Assembly: GCA_037349315.1 (NCBI GenBank) | Contig: JBAIAC010000020.1 | Span: forward strand, 2,604,001 to 2,668,000 | DNA: 64,000 bases | From: Chelydra serpentina | Lineage: Eukaryota > Chordata > Testudines > Chelydridae | Reading direction: 5' to 3' | Shown here: positions 32,825-44,456 of the stretch, one piece after another | How the letters are laid out: every line of letters begins with the position of its first letter | Position numbering within the stretch: the stretch's first letter is position 1 | The notes under the pieces: model-generated | The model's input: only the letters and a program-made list of their open reading frames with translations | The model's database searches: none | What the model was told of the DNA's origin: nothing | Made by a program: the position numbers and the translations under genes

Positions 32825-33575
32825 TGTGGTGGGCTTTGTACCTCGTCACCCCTTTGGTTCTGGGGGTGGGGGGGCAAGGTTAACCCCACCTCCCTGTTCC
32901 TATGATTGTTCTACTACCTCACTGGTAGTCAGGGCTGTATGGCCCAACGGTCAAAGTCCTTCTAAATCCTCTCCTTCCCTCCCCCCCCGGGGGATAGCGC
33001 AGCCTAGCGGCCGGAGTCCACCTATCTCCTTTGAGGTAAGAGAGGAGTTGGTGAACTCTGTCTTCACAAATGACAGGGTCTGGGGTTTAGAGACCCACAG
33101 TAGTGGAGCCCAGGCCCACCCATCTTCACCAGGCTCCAACCCAGGTCCCTGTCCTTGACGGCGTGATCCGCCACAGGTCAGCGGGGAATCCTACCGCAAC
33201 ACGCTGCCCTCAGAGTGGTGGGAGATACCACTCCCTTCCCTTGGTCACTTCCTACCAATTCTCCAAATGTAGCAGTCCCTGTGGCATCAGGGTCTTCAGG
33301 TTCCTCAGCCCCCAGCGCTCCCTGGGGTTCCGCCAGCTCCCAGTTTCTGGTCTCACTTCCTGGCTCCTCAGTTCCCTCCTGTATGAGGCACCACTGCTCC
33401 TGGGCTGGAGCTTCCGCTGAACATCCTCCTCCATCAGCTGCCAGCCTTGACTGAGCAGCTCTGCAGGCTTTTATACTTGGCTCCCTGTTGGAGCATGCCC
33501 AGTGGAGCCTCAGGGGCATGGCTTCCTCTGTCAGCAGGGAAGGGTTAACCCTCTCAGTGCCAGTCTGCCCCGTCA
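32825..33575 (-). mobile_element. solitary LTR-like element
   Basis: Copy A reads GGAAAGGTGACAGCTGAGG where copy B has about 750 extra bases between GAAAGG and AAGGTCACAGCTGAAG. On the reverse strand the insert starts TGTGACGGGGCAGACTGGC and has a TATA-like TATAAAAG 100 bases inside. Start, size and single promoter-like signal suit a solo LTR. Confidence 0.55.
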
Positions 33576-33771
33576 CACAAGGTCACAGCTGAAGAGACGG
33601 AAAATGAGAGCGGATGTGCTTTGTGGGCCATGATGGGAGAAATACAAGTGCATTTGCCCTGACCTATGACATCAGTAACAGCATATTTGTAAGGGAAGAG
33701 ATTTGGGAGCTCTTTCCTTCCTAGGCCACTCAGCTCATTTCACATAGGAGCTTGAAATCTGTAGGCAAGCC

Positions 33772-34329
33772 ACTGGAGAGGACTTTAATCACTTCTAAAC
33801 ACAAGGATGGGTGGGGAAATCCATGGAGCAATGCCAATAAGAAATGCTGCCCAGGGCGTGGTATTTAAGCACAAGGTGAAGGGACAATCAGTCCATTGAA
33901 TGCTTCGGCTAAATAACAAAAAAGGGCCTAATCCGACGACTGCCAGTGAGACGTCAGTGGAAGTTCTCACTATCACAGACCCTCAGTAATCTCAAGCTTT
34001 TGACAATTCTTTTCTAGCAGATGCTAGAGGGACTTTGCAGCGGTAGAACAGATGTCATCTCAGTAACGTCCTGTTAAATTAACTTCCAATTTTCCTCACA
34101 AACTCTACCCCAGGCCCTGACCCGATTTATTGATTTTCAGGCCACTCTGACTTTTCACAGGGGTTTAAAGAGAGAGCCAAATTCAGCTTTAGGCAGGGAC
34201 ATATCTGCAGTTTGAACTCTGGAAAGGCGACCGCCCAGCCGCCATTCCTCTCCTGTGTGACCCTGGCTCGGGTCCGACTGCAATATTAAAAACTCAACGT
34301 TCAGCATAAGGTCTGTGACACAACAGCTG
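33772..34329. other. spacer upstream of gene 2, nothing recognised
   Basis: No exon or clear repeat was identified. Confidence 0.35.
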
Positions 34330-34634
34330 GGAGAGCAGCGTCCCCTTCCCGCCAGGGAGCGAGGTCCCCCTGGCCATGAGGCCAGTAGCAGACACGGCCC
34401 CGTCTCTCACAGGGGCTGTGGCTTTTCTTCTTTCTAACCTCAGGGAACACGTGGCAAATCAACGAGAGCCTGCGGCCTCTCTGTTTCTTCTTCCTGCAGA
34501 TCAGAAGGGGAGAGGTCAGATCAGACAGCCACCACGGAGACGTCTCTCCCTGACACACTGAGGAGCAGAGAGAGACAGGTCTTCCCTGCTGCCGAATCCC
34601 TGTGGGGCTGCTGAGATTCTCACCACTTCTCCCA
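34330..34634 (+). promoter_or_regulatory. 5' leader of gene 2, conserved with gene 1
   Basis: It aligns with 7500-7807 before gene 1, including GTAGCAGACACGGCCCC, CACAGGGGCTGTGGCTTTTC, ATCAGACAGCCAC and CACTTCTCCC just before the ATG. The conservation points to untranslated exon or promoter. Confidence 0.45.
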
Positions 34635-34665
34635 ATGGTCCTGCCGCTGGGCCTCTGCCTGCTCT
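34635..34665 (+). CDS. gene 2 exon 1: first half of signal peptide
   Basis: ATG opens MVLPLGLCLL; the exon ends at GCTCT|GTGAGT in phase 1, with the same length as in gene 1. It marks the start of a paralogue that reads open through nine exons: 31, 39, 300, 54, 78, 25, 53, 32 and 138 bases, total 750, or 249 residues and a stop. Confidence 0.75.
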
Positions 34666-34887
34666 GTGAGTATGGACACAACTGGCTGGGTTTAGGTTTT
34701 TTTAAGGGAGACTGAAAACCGCTAATGAGTCACTTAATTAGGTCTAATCCTTTAGGGTATGCTGAGCCCTTCCTAGGAGTTATGCCATGACAGCAAAAGC
34801 TCCATTTATTTTAAATTTGTGTAGCTCTGATAAGCTCCCAATTGACCTGGCTGCACTAACAATGGGAATTTATATTTTATTGCGCAG

Positions 34888-34926
34888 GGGCGCTGGCTGC
34901 AAGCCAGGAAATCTGCAGCTCTCCCG
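34888..34926 (+). CDS. gene 2 exon 2: second half of signal peptide
   Basis: The 39-base mini-exon, phase 1-1, lies between GCGCAG and GTGAGT. It completes the leader ...LLWALAASQEICSSP. ALAAS gives a plausible signal peptidase site. The sequence from LAAS to SSP is identical in gene 1. Confidence 0.75.
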
Positions 34927-35655
34927 GTGAGTGTTGGTGTCGTGTAACAACATTAATTATACACCAGAGGGGCCTGATCCTCGGGCACACTAAGGCCTGT
35001 TGATAGCACTTGGGCAGTGTAAGGAGGCGAAAAGAGGGTGTAAATTCACACTCACTTTATCAGTGGCTGAGGCTTACGTGTAAACGAGAATTCGGCCCTG
35101 TGTGTCCAGCGGGTGGAGCAGAGGCCTGAGGATCAGGTCTTACGGGGGACATTTTGGATACTGCCACTGACTGTATAAAAAGCCCGGTGCTGTTTCATTG
35201 GTCCAGACTCAGTCTGACTTCAGTGAGAACAGAGTCACACCCACAGGATGAGTGCAAGGGGCCCAGATCCAGTGGGAGTGTAAATGGTGGCCCAGTTTAT
35301 ATGGGAGTGGGAGTAAATTAATCAGGAAATGGGTAAGAGGTTGTAAATGGCTTGCTGATTTATCCCCGCTGAGACGCTGGCCTAAGAGGGATAAAAGCAG
35401 AGGAACCAGTTGGAGCTAATGGGGTGTAAAGCAGGAGGAGGCAGCTCTCCCTGACCCACATGGGTCAAATGGGTTTGAATTTACAAATCCGGCTTGTGAG
35501 AAGGAGACCCTTGTTCCCCGTCGCATAAAGTCCCAGGCTGAGGTGAGGCCGATCCAGGATGACACACAAAGGCCTGGCTAGTCTCTGCTGTAATTCAAAC
35601 GTCAGCTCCATGAGAGAGGAGCCATTTCACCAAATAATGTTTCCTCCCCACCTAG

Positions 35656-35955
35656 GTGACCTCCCTGCCCCGACACTGATCCTGGACAAGGGCTCTGCCC
35701 GCCATGAGGACACCATCATACTGCTGTGCTTCGTCCCTATGGACACCTTGGTGACTCGCATCATCTTCTGTAAGAATGGCAAGGAAATTGCAATGCTGCC
35801 CAGCGACAGAAACAGATTCATCTACATCTATGAGTCAGCCCAGCCAGCGTCTCCAGAGAGCGCAGGGGAGTATTCCTGCCGCTACCAGCACAAGGACAAC
35901 AGGAACCAGGAGAAGAATTCTCTCCCCAGTGCCCGCCGGCACCTGAGTGCACCAG
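35656..35955 (+). CDS. gene 2 exon 3: single extracellular Ig-like domain
   Basis: A 300-base exon (acceptor CCACCTAG, donor CCAG|GTAACA), phase 1-1, encodes one Ig domain of about 100 residues. The B-strand Cys lies in IILLCFVP, the F-strand motif is AGEYSCRYQ, and, as in gene 1, there is an additional Cys in RIIFCKNGKEIA. The NGKEI/DGKEI phrase and the C-terminal CRYQxKDxxNQ block are conserved with gene 1, while the C'-E region (ESAQPASPESAG) differs and is two residues longer. The domain would sit outside the cell and bind an unknown ligand. The family is IgSF, nearest in layout to LRC or Fc-receptor-like domains; a precise orthologue cannot be named. Confidence 0.85.
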
Positions 35956-37535
35956 GTAACACACTGAATGAAGGGAGGGCTGCTTAGCACACAGCGGGGA
36001 GGCAGTGGGAGCACAGTGGGAGCAGCCAGTGGCAACTAGAGTAAAAGTTTCTAAACTTCCATCTCTTGTGCAATGCCCGTTAGTTTAGTTTAGTTGAGCA
36101 AGATTCCATCCGCCTTTTGCAGTGTTATGAAGGTGAAGAACAGGACTGACCTGTTCTAAACATGGGCAAATCCTTAAATGTGACATTTGGCAGGTGCATC
36201 GTTATTAATGTCTACACAGGCTTTGCTTGAAGTTCAGAACAGACAGGGGTAAACTAATGCAGCTGTGACCATTTGAAAATCTTCCTGGGCACGTGGACAG
36301 CAGGAAATGTTGCAAATTGGAAACTACTTGTGGCTACATGTCTAAGTTCTGGATACATATTATCCACATCCAGATCTTGCAGTTCTCCTTTGTTTAATGA
36401 GCCTGATCAAAACGCTGGGTTTAAAAACCCTGCCATGTTTGCTTATTGCTAGAAAAGGGGAAGTTCCAAATCTGATTCTGAATGTGGCAGTCCTGGACCA
36501 TCTCTCTCATTCATGTTCTCAGGCTGATTTCCTAACAGACAGCATGGGAAAGGGACAGCACTCAGGTGGACTCATTTCAGAGGTGCTGGGTTCTCCATCA
36601 TGTGACGTCTCTAGAGTGAGGCTGGATGTCTCTTTCTGAATTCTGGGCTCTTGCGCCACAGACTTTATGGACTGGAGATACGGGACTGGCTCCTATTACG
36701 CAGCGGTCAGACCAGATGATGAGAACAATCCTTCCTGGGTTTAAATGTCTGTGAATCTATTTATGAGACAGAGTAAAATATTGTAATCCCAGGACCAGCC
36801 AGACCCTAATTGCTTTGAATTCAGTCAAAAGGTTTCCATTGATTTCAGGGAGAGCAGAGCCAGCCCTGTGTGTATTTCTTTCCCCAGTATCACACAGATA
36901 TAATTTAGGTTTTATAATGTGCCGCTCCCTACAGAATCCACCCCGACTCCCACCCACCTCTGACTTCTGCTTGGATCTGGCATCAATATCCCCTCCTTTG
37001 CAGGCGAGGTTATGTGCATTCAAGATTAAAGTGAATTTTAACACAAAACTAATCCCTTTGGCAAAGCAACTCCCCCTGCTGACCTCCTAGGCAAAGCAGG
37101 TGTGTACACACAAATACAGCCTCCTCCTGAGGCCTTTTCCCTGAGTTCATCAATAGACATCAAGGGAGAGCTCATTCAGCACCTGCTGACACATGAGTAG
37201 AAATCAAAACACTTTACAAATTAGATCAGCATCATTATCCCCATAGGACAGATGGGAAAACTGAGGCATGCAGCGAGAAGATGATTTACCTATGGTCGCC
37301 CAGCCGAAGAGGTGGGATTAGGACCTACATCTCCTGAGTTCACACCCAGTGCTCTAGCCACAAGGCAATACTGCCTCCCTTGAGCAGCTTGTTGCTTTGC
37401 TAATCAAATGTTCCCATGTCACTATGGGACGCTCCCAGAAATGCTCACACGTATTTCACTGGCAGTCGCTGCCATTTCACGTCGGGGTTCTGGCTGTTTG
37501 AGGGGATCTGTGATTCTTGTGTTTCTGCCCCATAG

Positions 37536-37589
37536 ATGGTCCCAGCCCTTCTGGGAATAACACCTCCAGAGGAGAGCCATCGCCCCCAG
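37536..37589 (+). CDS. gene 2 exon 4: stem exon B
   Basis: 54 bases, acceptor CTGCCCCATAG, donor GTAAAC, phase 1-1, encode DGPSPSGNNTSRGEPSPP, a short stalk with an N-glycosylation site (NNT). It is the only intact form of this repeated exon that keeps both splice sites and the full length in the window. Confidence 0.75.
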
Positions 37590-37733
37590 GTAAACGGATT
37601 CGCTCAGTAAGGGGTAAGAATCCATGAGGAGCAATGGGGTGTTTTCACAAGGAGATTGCTAAAGCCAACTTGTTACCTTCACTGTGAAATGTGGCAGCAG
37701 TCAAGGTGTCCCAGGGCGACTGGCACCATGTAG

Positions 37734-37801
37734 GTGTGGTGGGCGCAGCCCTGCTCTGCACTTCTCCCCTGGTGGGGAACATTATCACAGCTGTGGGCCA
37801 G
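37734..37801 (+). pseudogene. decayed stem exon A in gene 2
   Basis: It aligns with gene 1 stem exon A (shared GTGGGGAACATT and GGGCCAG|GTAGGC), but it is 68 bases rather than 66, so including it would shift the frame. The order relative to stem B is also different from gene 1 (B then A here; A then B in gene 1). Confidence 0.5.
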
Positions 37802-38468
37802 GTAGGCTAAGTCAGTGTAGGCCTCAGGATAAAAGAGAAGCCTCCAGGGAGCCAAAGGAGGGTGGATGGATGGCTGTGAAGTGACCAGAAACCCCGATAT
37901 TATCGGGACCATCCCGATAGCAGGGGCTTTGTCTTGTACAGGCAAATATAACACACACCCACCCACCCCCGCTTGCTATTTGGTCACCCTGGATGGATGG
38001 TTTGGGCTAAAAGGGGCCAATGCAGAGAAGCTGTGTGAGGGCTAAATTTGGCCTCAATGATCCCACACAGCCCCAGGAAGGAGGGCTGTGGGGAACACCC
38101 CTAAGATGTCAGCTCAGAGCCCAGAAGCAGGGCTGTGATATTCCTCTCCTCGGGGGGAAGTTATGGGCAGTATCTGCAGGCCCCAGAAGGAGTCCTGAGG
38201 TACCTGTGAGTCAAGGGGGATCCAGGGATGGTCTAAATTGATGCACAGAAAAAGATCTAATAAATGAGACCCCATAAAAGAGGAACCTTCATTCAAGTGT
38301 TCCAACCTTGGAGAAAGGTCTTGTCAGACCCAAGTGGGGGCTCTCTGGGTGAGACACCTGCAGGGACACATTGTGCCACAATGGGGCATCCTGAGACAGT
38401 TGCCTGCCACCCACAGGGCAAGAGGCAGGTTTCACTGGGCGAGGCATCTCATGTTAGTTCATGTGCAC

Positions 38469-38592
38469 TTAGGGTTACCAGACAGCAAGTGTGAAAAATT
38501 GAGACAAAGGGTGGGGAGTAATAGGAGCCTATATAAGAAAAAGACTCAAAAATCGGGACTGTCCCTATAAAATCAGAACATCTTGTCACCCT
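38469..38592 (-). mobile_element. short inverted-repeat element (MITE), hAT-like
   Basis: 124 bases are flanked by a perfect ATGTGCAC duplication (38461-38468 and 38593-38600). The sequence is the reverse complement of the element at 3947-4069. A more diverged relative may lie at 37882-37990. Confidence 0.85.
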
Positions 38593-38837
38593 ATGTGCAC
38601 CAAGTTTTGATGGGATGTAAAATTATGTACCAGGGAGTCCCAGCCCTGGATGCATGTCCCTGGGGTTGCCCCGCATCCTGTAGCCATGTCCCCTGCGGCT
38701 CACCCCCACATCCTAGATAGCTTTTGTGTTCCCTCTCTGTGTTCTGGATGCTCCCAGCCCCACCTGTGTTGGTGCCTGTGCCCTGGCTTAATCCCCTGCT
38801 TTTCTCTCCGTTCCTGGCTGCTCTGATGGTTTTCTAG

Positions 38838-38915
38838 GACTGGGACCCGTTGTGGGACTTGCCGTCATGGCCGGCCTGGCTCTAGGGCTGCTGGGGTGTT
38901 TTCTGATTAAGACAG
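38838..38915 (+). CDS. gene 2 exon 5: transmembrane exon
   Basis: The acceptor TTTTCTAG and donor ACAG|GTAGGT are intact; the exon is 78 bases, phase 1-1. It encodes LGPVVGLAVMAGLALGLLGC then FLIKT, one hydrophobic helix closed by Lys. There is no acidic or basic residue within the helix, so the receptor does not look like one that needs a charged partner such as FcR-gamma or DAP12. This agrees with signalling motifs being carried in its own tail. The following intron of about 7 kb contains a CR1, a hAT element and a Penelope-like insertion. Confidence 0.8.
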
Positions 38916-38992
38916 GTAGGTGCCGGTGGGCTGGAGCATGAGCTGGGATGGGCAGCTGTTCCGGGGCGTCGCTTTGACACCTTAAAGTACAA

Positions 38993-39545
38993 GATTATAA
39001 GAACGGCCATATTGGGTCAGACCAATGATCCATCTAGCCCAACATCCTGTCTTCCAACAGTGGTCAATGCCAAGTGCTTCAGAGGGAATGAACGGAACAG
39101 GCAATTAGTGAGTGATCCATCCCCTGTCGTCCAACCCCAGCTTCTGGCAGTCAGAGGCTAGGGACCTCCAGAGCATGAGGTTGCATCCCTGACGACCTTG
39201 GCTAATAGCCATTGATGGACCTATCCTCCCATGAACTTATCTGGGTCTTTCTGAACCCCATTATACTTTTGGCCTTCACAACATCCATTGGCAATGAGTT
39301 CCACAGGCTGACAGTCCATTGGGTGAAATACTTCCTTTTGTTTGCTTTAATGCTGCTGCCTATTTAATTTCATTCATGGCCCCTGGATCTTGTGTTATGT
39401 GGAGGAGTAAATAACACTTCCTTATTCACCTTCTCCACACCAGTCACAATTTTATAGAGCTCTATCATATCCCCCCTTAGTTGTCTCTTTTCCAAGCTGA
39501 AAAGTCCCAAACTTTTTAATCTTTCTTCGTACACAAGCTATTCAA
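38993..39545 (-). mobile_element. CR1 LINE 3' fragment, second subfamily
   Basis: It is closely similar to 20541-21130, starting with AAGAACGGCCATATTGGGTC (the CR1 3' end, reverse strand) and reading back into the ORF2 end. No frame is intact. Confidence 0.8.
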
Positions 39546-40297
39546 CACAAGCTGTTAGAAGGTAGATAAGACAAACTTCAGAAGAAATCCTCATTTCTAT
39601 AATGTTCTCAAACAGGTGCAGGGAGCCTAAATAGAATAACTGTTAGATGTTTGCAGCACGTTTCTTTTAGAGAAAGGCCAAAGAACTGCAAATGTGAATC
39701 CATCCCAAATTCAGGAGGTTTGGCTCTGAATCCTGTAACATTCTGGCAGCATTTGCCTGAAAATTGCACCTGTTAGCAGGTAAGATTCTGCTAGAAAACA
39801 TTAAGTCCATCTCTCTGATTCAGTGTTGCAGGGTTGTTTTTACCCCACTGATAGATAGATAGAACAGAAGTGGGAGTGGCTCTAGAAAGAGATGACCTAG
39901 GACGTGAGCTGTGGTCCTTGCAGAGGAGCCCTGGGAGCAGGGCCGGCCCACAACATTTTGGCACCTGAGGTGGGAAGCTCAAATGATGCCCCCATGCCCC
40001 ATCGCTTGAGCCAAAACTTGGAAAGGTCTCAATTTTGCCTTCTTCCTGTTCTACGCCTCTCATGGTACTGCTCTGCTACCTACCCCAATAAAGGAGAAAT
40101 AACAACTTAAAATGCCTTGTTCAAAAATGTTACGTAACACTCAACTTTCAAACGCCTGAACAGCAAATGTAACTTTTCTTGTCTGCATAGTAAACATGGG
40201 CGTTTTTATCTGTTTGAATAAGCAAAGTGGTGCTTTCTGTGCCTTCTTCGTTGCAAAGGTTTGAACTGCTTCCTGGAGGTCCACAGTCTGGGCTAGC

Positions 40298-42062
40298 TCA
40301 TGCTCTATTGAGATGGTTGCAAGGCCTCTCCTGTGTCATTGTGGAGCGTAGATGTGTTTTTATTAACTTCAGCGTGAAGAAGCTGCATTCTCCACTGGCA
40401 ACTATTACAGGAAGTGTTAGAAGTATGCGCAGAGCAACAAAAGCATTTGGGGTGGTCATCTTATTTGTGCACATATATTCCAGAACAACCTTTGGAGTTG
40501 ATGCTGCTGAAATGTATCTTGAAAGGGCATCACCTAAATCACTCGCATCAATATCGTGCATATCATCATGTATTAACACTGTCTCTAGTGCTCTGCATTG
40601 CTGGTGTAGGTCTTCTTCAGGTATAGTGAGGAGTTTTGGAATATTATACAACATCCCAAATATACTGCTGTGTTCCTTGAGCTTCATGAAACGTTCTTCA
40701 ACTGACTGTATTGCACAATCTAGCACCTGGTTAAAGAATTCAACTTTGAATTGTTGTTTGGGGTCTCGTACGGGATTATCCCGTGCCTCGTAATTAAAAT
40801 GTCTTCTTCGTTGGTGACTCTTGTATTCTTAAAGGGTGAGGAAATAGCTTTAGTGTGAAGTTCCTCTGCCAACTTCTGTGCACTCTTCAGAATGTTTTGA
40901 AATCCTTCATCTGACCAGTAAGACTGTAGGTATGACTTTGCTTTGTCCAGTTGTTCCATTGCTCCAGATATATCAAGGTCAACACCTTGGAGTCTCTTGC
41001 TTACAACATTTATTTCAAATGGTATGTCATGCCACAGCACTAAGCCACACAAAATTTGAAGTTGTGTGTTTCTGGTGATTCTATTTCCCCCTGCCACTAT
41101 TCTCCCACGAACAGTTCCTGTCATAGCATTATCCTCCATAATGGCAACTATGGCATCATCTATCTTCCCAATTTGGTGTTTGATAGGCTTTATCACCTCC
41201 ACTTGACTTTCCCATCATGTGGCGCTCAGTGGTTTCAGTGTTAGAGAGAATGTTCCCAGATGTTGCTTCAAAATTTGCCATTGATGAGTTGATACAGAGA
41301 AAAATACATAGATGCTTTGAATTACATTAAAAAATTCAGCAGCCTCACTAGAAGCTGATGCTGCATCACTGACCACCAAATTCAATGAATGAGAACTGCA
41401 TGGGACAAAAAAAGCTTGAGGGTTTAACTCTCGGATCCGTGTCTGCACTCTTCTGTTCTTTCCTCTTATGTTGGCACCATTATCGTAACCCTTACATCTC
41501 ATGTCAGCTATCGCAATTCATGTATCTTCCAACTTTTTAAGAAGCACATTTCTCACACCAGCTCCTGTAGTATCATCAATGTCAATAAATTCTAGAAAAT
41601 GCTCTCTGACAATCACCATTGCAGGGACATTTTCACTAGGTTCTGTTGTTGTTACAAAACGCACCATTAAAGTCATTTGTTCCGTATGACTGATGATGGG
41701 TGTGCAGTCCAGAATAACAGAGTAATACCGTGCTGACTTCAGATCTGCCACAATTTTCTGTTTGGCTTTTGTTGCAAGTAACTGTATGATCTCATTTTGA
41801 ATTGTTTTTCCACTGGGAAAACTCTTCTTAGATGTTCCTGGAGCACAGCATCAAACTCAGCCATCAGCTCCACAGGTTTAAGGAAGTGTCCATTTTTTGG
41901 CACATACAGCTGATCTGAAGTGCCACACAGTGCTAGGTTTTGGGTAGCAAGCATTCTCACAATGGCAATGAGCCTTTTCAGAACATTTTGCCAGTAAAGA
42001 GACTCTGATGCAATCTTCTCTTGATGCTGATCATCTATGGTGGCCTTTAACCTTAGTCTCAT
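40298..42062 (-). pseudogene. hAT transposase, middle and C-terminal part, frameshifted
   Basis: Read on the reverse strand from 42062 downwards, the frames give a DUF4371-type part (MAEFDAVLQEHLRRVFP), a catalytic-core block with SARYYSVILDCTPIISHTEQ, GYDNGANIRGKN and PCSSHSLNLVVSDAA, and the hAT dimerisation end (ALRILLTLPVIVASGECSFF then KLIKTHLRSTM). At least four frames are needed and there are stops, so it cannot make a full enzyme. The family is the ZMYM1-like hAT transposase group. Confidence 0.8.
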
Positions 42063-42197
42063 CTCAAGCTCTTTCCACCTATGGAATGCTCTCTGGAGAT
42101 TTCCTGACTTCTCATGGCATGCCAGATTTCTAGCCAGATCTTTCCAGTCCTTTGTTTTCCTGTAGAACCCAATGTGGCTGGAACATTAGACTGGAAG

Positions 42198-43886
42198 AAA
42201 AACTTGTAGCACCTTAGAGACTAACAAATTTATTTCAGCATAAGCTTTCGTGGGTTAGTACCCACTTCATCGGATGCATGGAATGAAACATACAGTAGAC
42301 AGATATTTATACAGTCAGAGAAACATGATAAGGTGGAGGTGCATAGACCAACCTTAAGAGGCTAGTTAATTGAGAGGAACCATAACAGCAGGGGAAGAAA
42401 AACCTTTGAAGTGATAAACAAGATGGTCACACAGGTGTGAATGAGGATCGTTAACTTAAGGGAAATAGATTCAATTAACGTAATGGTCGAGCCATTCCAA
42501 ATCCTTATTTAATCCTGAGGTAATGCAATCTAGTTTGCATATCAATTTGAGTTCAACAGTTTCTCTTTGAAGTCTGTTTTTGGAGTTAATCTGTCGCAAC
42601 ACTGCTACCCTCAAGTCTGTCACTGAGTGATTAGGGAGGTTGAAGTGTTCTCCTACTGGTTTTTGTATGTTATGATTCCTGATGTCAGAGTTATGTCCAT
42701 TTATTCTTTTGCGTAGAGACTGTCCGGTTTGGCCAATGTACATGGCAGAGGGGCATTGCTGGCACATGATGGCATATATCACATTGGTAGATGTGCAGGT
42801 GAATGTCAAGCATTCTTACAACTACAATACCCACCTGCTGAAGTGAAAAAACAGATTGACAGGGCCAAAAGAGTACCCAGGAGTCACCTACTACAAGACA
42901 GGCCCAAAAAAGAAAATAACAGAACACCACTAGCCGTCACCTTTAGCCCCCAACTAAAACCTCTCCAGCGCATCATCAAAGATCTACAACCTATCCTAAA
43001 AGATGATCCCTCACTCTCACAGATCTTGGAGGACAGACCAATCCTTGCTTACAGACAGCCCCCCAACCTGAAGCAAATACTCACCAGCAACCACACGCCA
43101 TACAACAAAAACACTAACCCAGGAACCTATCCTTGCAACAAAGCCCGATGCCAACTCTGTCCACATATCTATTCAAGTGATACCATCACAGGGCCTAATC
43201 ACATCCGCCACGCCATCAGGGGCTCATTCACCTGCACATCTACCAATGTGATATATGCCATCATGTGCCAGCAATGCCCCTCTGCCATGTACATTGGCCA
43301 AACCGGACAGTCTCTATGCAAAAGAATAAATGGACATAAATCTTACATCAGGAATCATAACATTCAAAAACCAGTAGGAGAACACTTCAACCTCCCTAAT
43401 CACTCAGTGACAGACTTGAGGGTAGCAGTGTTGCGACAGATTAACTCCAAAAACAGACTTCAAAGAGAAACTGTTGAACTCAAATTGATATGCAAACTAG
43501 ATTGCATTACCTCAGGATTAAATAAGGATTTGGAATGGCTCGACCATTACGTTAATTGAATCTATTTCCCTTAAGTTAACGATCCTCATTCACACCTGTG
43601 TGACCATCTTGTTTATCACTTCAAAGGTTTTTCTTCCCCTGCTGTTATGGTTCCTCTCAATTAACTAGCCTCTTAAGGTTGGTCTATGCACCTCCACCTT
43701 ATCATGTTTCTCTGACTGTATAAATATCTGTCTACTGTATGTTTCATTCCATGCATCCGATGAAGTGGGTACTAACCCACAAAAGCTTATGCTGAAATAA
43801 ATTTGTTAGTCTCTAAGGTGCTACAAGTTTTTCTTTCTTATTTTCGTTTTGCTGACACAGACTAGCACGGCTACTACACTGAAACC
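42198..43886. mobile_element. Penelope-like element, inverted pair inside hAT
   Basis: An 11-base duplication (TAGACTGGAAG) flanks the insertion. The left part (42198-42810) is on the reverse strand and the right part (42729-43860) on the + strand; both encode the same GIY-YIG endonuclease end and share their outer ends as long inverted repeats (CTTGTAGCACCTTAGAGAC and its complement). The + frame (42729-43559) includes a Cys cluster (CNKARCQLCPHIYS), and the GIY-YIG box appears as VIYAIMCQQCPSAMYIGQTG, followed by a basic helix (SLCKRINGH). The reverse transcriptase is absent. Confidence 0.85.
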
Positions 43887-43897
43887 TAGACTGGAAG

Positions 43898-44456
43898 AGT
43901 TTGCAACAAAAACAGTGTTCAGCATTCTGGGTTTTTGTGTACATAAGCCATGGCCTCTCCACTTTGTCATCGTTGGGGATTTCACGCCAGTAATGTGTTG
44001 GATGGAAACTTCTATTTTCATTGTCTTTGGCGAACTTGATGTTTTTCACTTGCTGTGGCCCATGCAGTACAAGGAAGTCCCTCAGGCTACTGCTCAAGTG
44101 GGTCTGCAGTCCTGGATCATCTAGACTTAAGGAACTAAACTCAGCAGCAGCTGTTTCTTGTGCCTCCACCACACTCTTCTCTGATCTACACTTTTCTTCA
44201 GGAATGTGCATGGTTACATCCATTTGATATGGAGATATAGATGCTGCAGTAGCTGCCAGGTCACCCGCGCTCTGAGTAACTGGAAGATCAGGCATCTCCT
44301 CACCACTCACATCCTCACTGGGGCCGGAAGGCTCACAGTGAACATTTGGTCTATGTATCTCAGGAGAGCTCCTTCCTGCTTAGATAGAAAAGCTTCCTTT
44401 GCTTGCTTTCTTTTTCTGAATGCTGCCCCAGAGGGGCGTTTTCTTCTTTTACTCAT
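43898..44456 (-). pseudogene. hAT transposase, N-terminal part
   Basis: On the reverse strand the start MSKRRKRPSGAAFRKRKQAK resembles hAT/ZMYM1-like transposase starts. A second frame continues to FHPTHYWREIPNDDKVERPW and HCFCCKLFQ, a TTF-type zinc finger. It is cut at 43898 by the Penelope-like insertion and resumes below 42187. Confidence 0.75.

Larger units (their letters stand above)
27036..33771 (+). repeat. tandem segmental duplication, copy B
   Basis: It matches copy A in pieces: 27036-27950, 31909-32177, 32516-32815 and 33575-33771. The gaps are an insertion of about 3.95 kb (27950-31909, holding the inverted block and a composite CR1), a 340-base repeat (32178-32515) and an LTR-like element (32825-33575). 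No receptor exon was seen in the shared part. Confidence 0.8.

Noticed and set aside
42729..43559. Open frame of 276 codons with a GIY-YIG nuclease box
   Set aside because: It is part of a Penelope-like element inside a hAT element, with target duplication and inverted copy; not a host nuclease.
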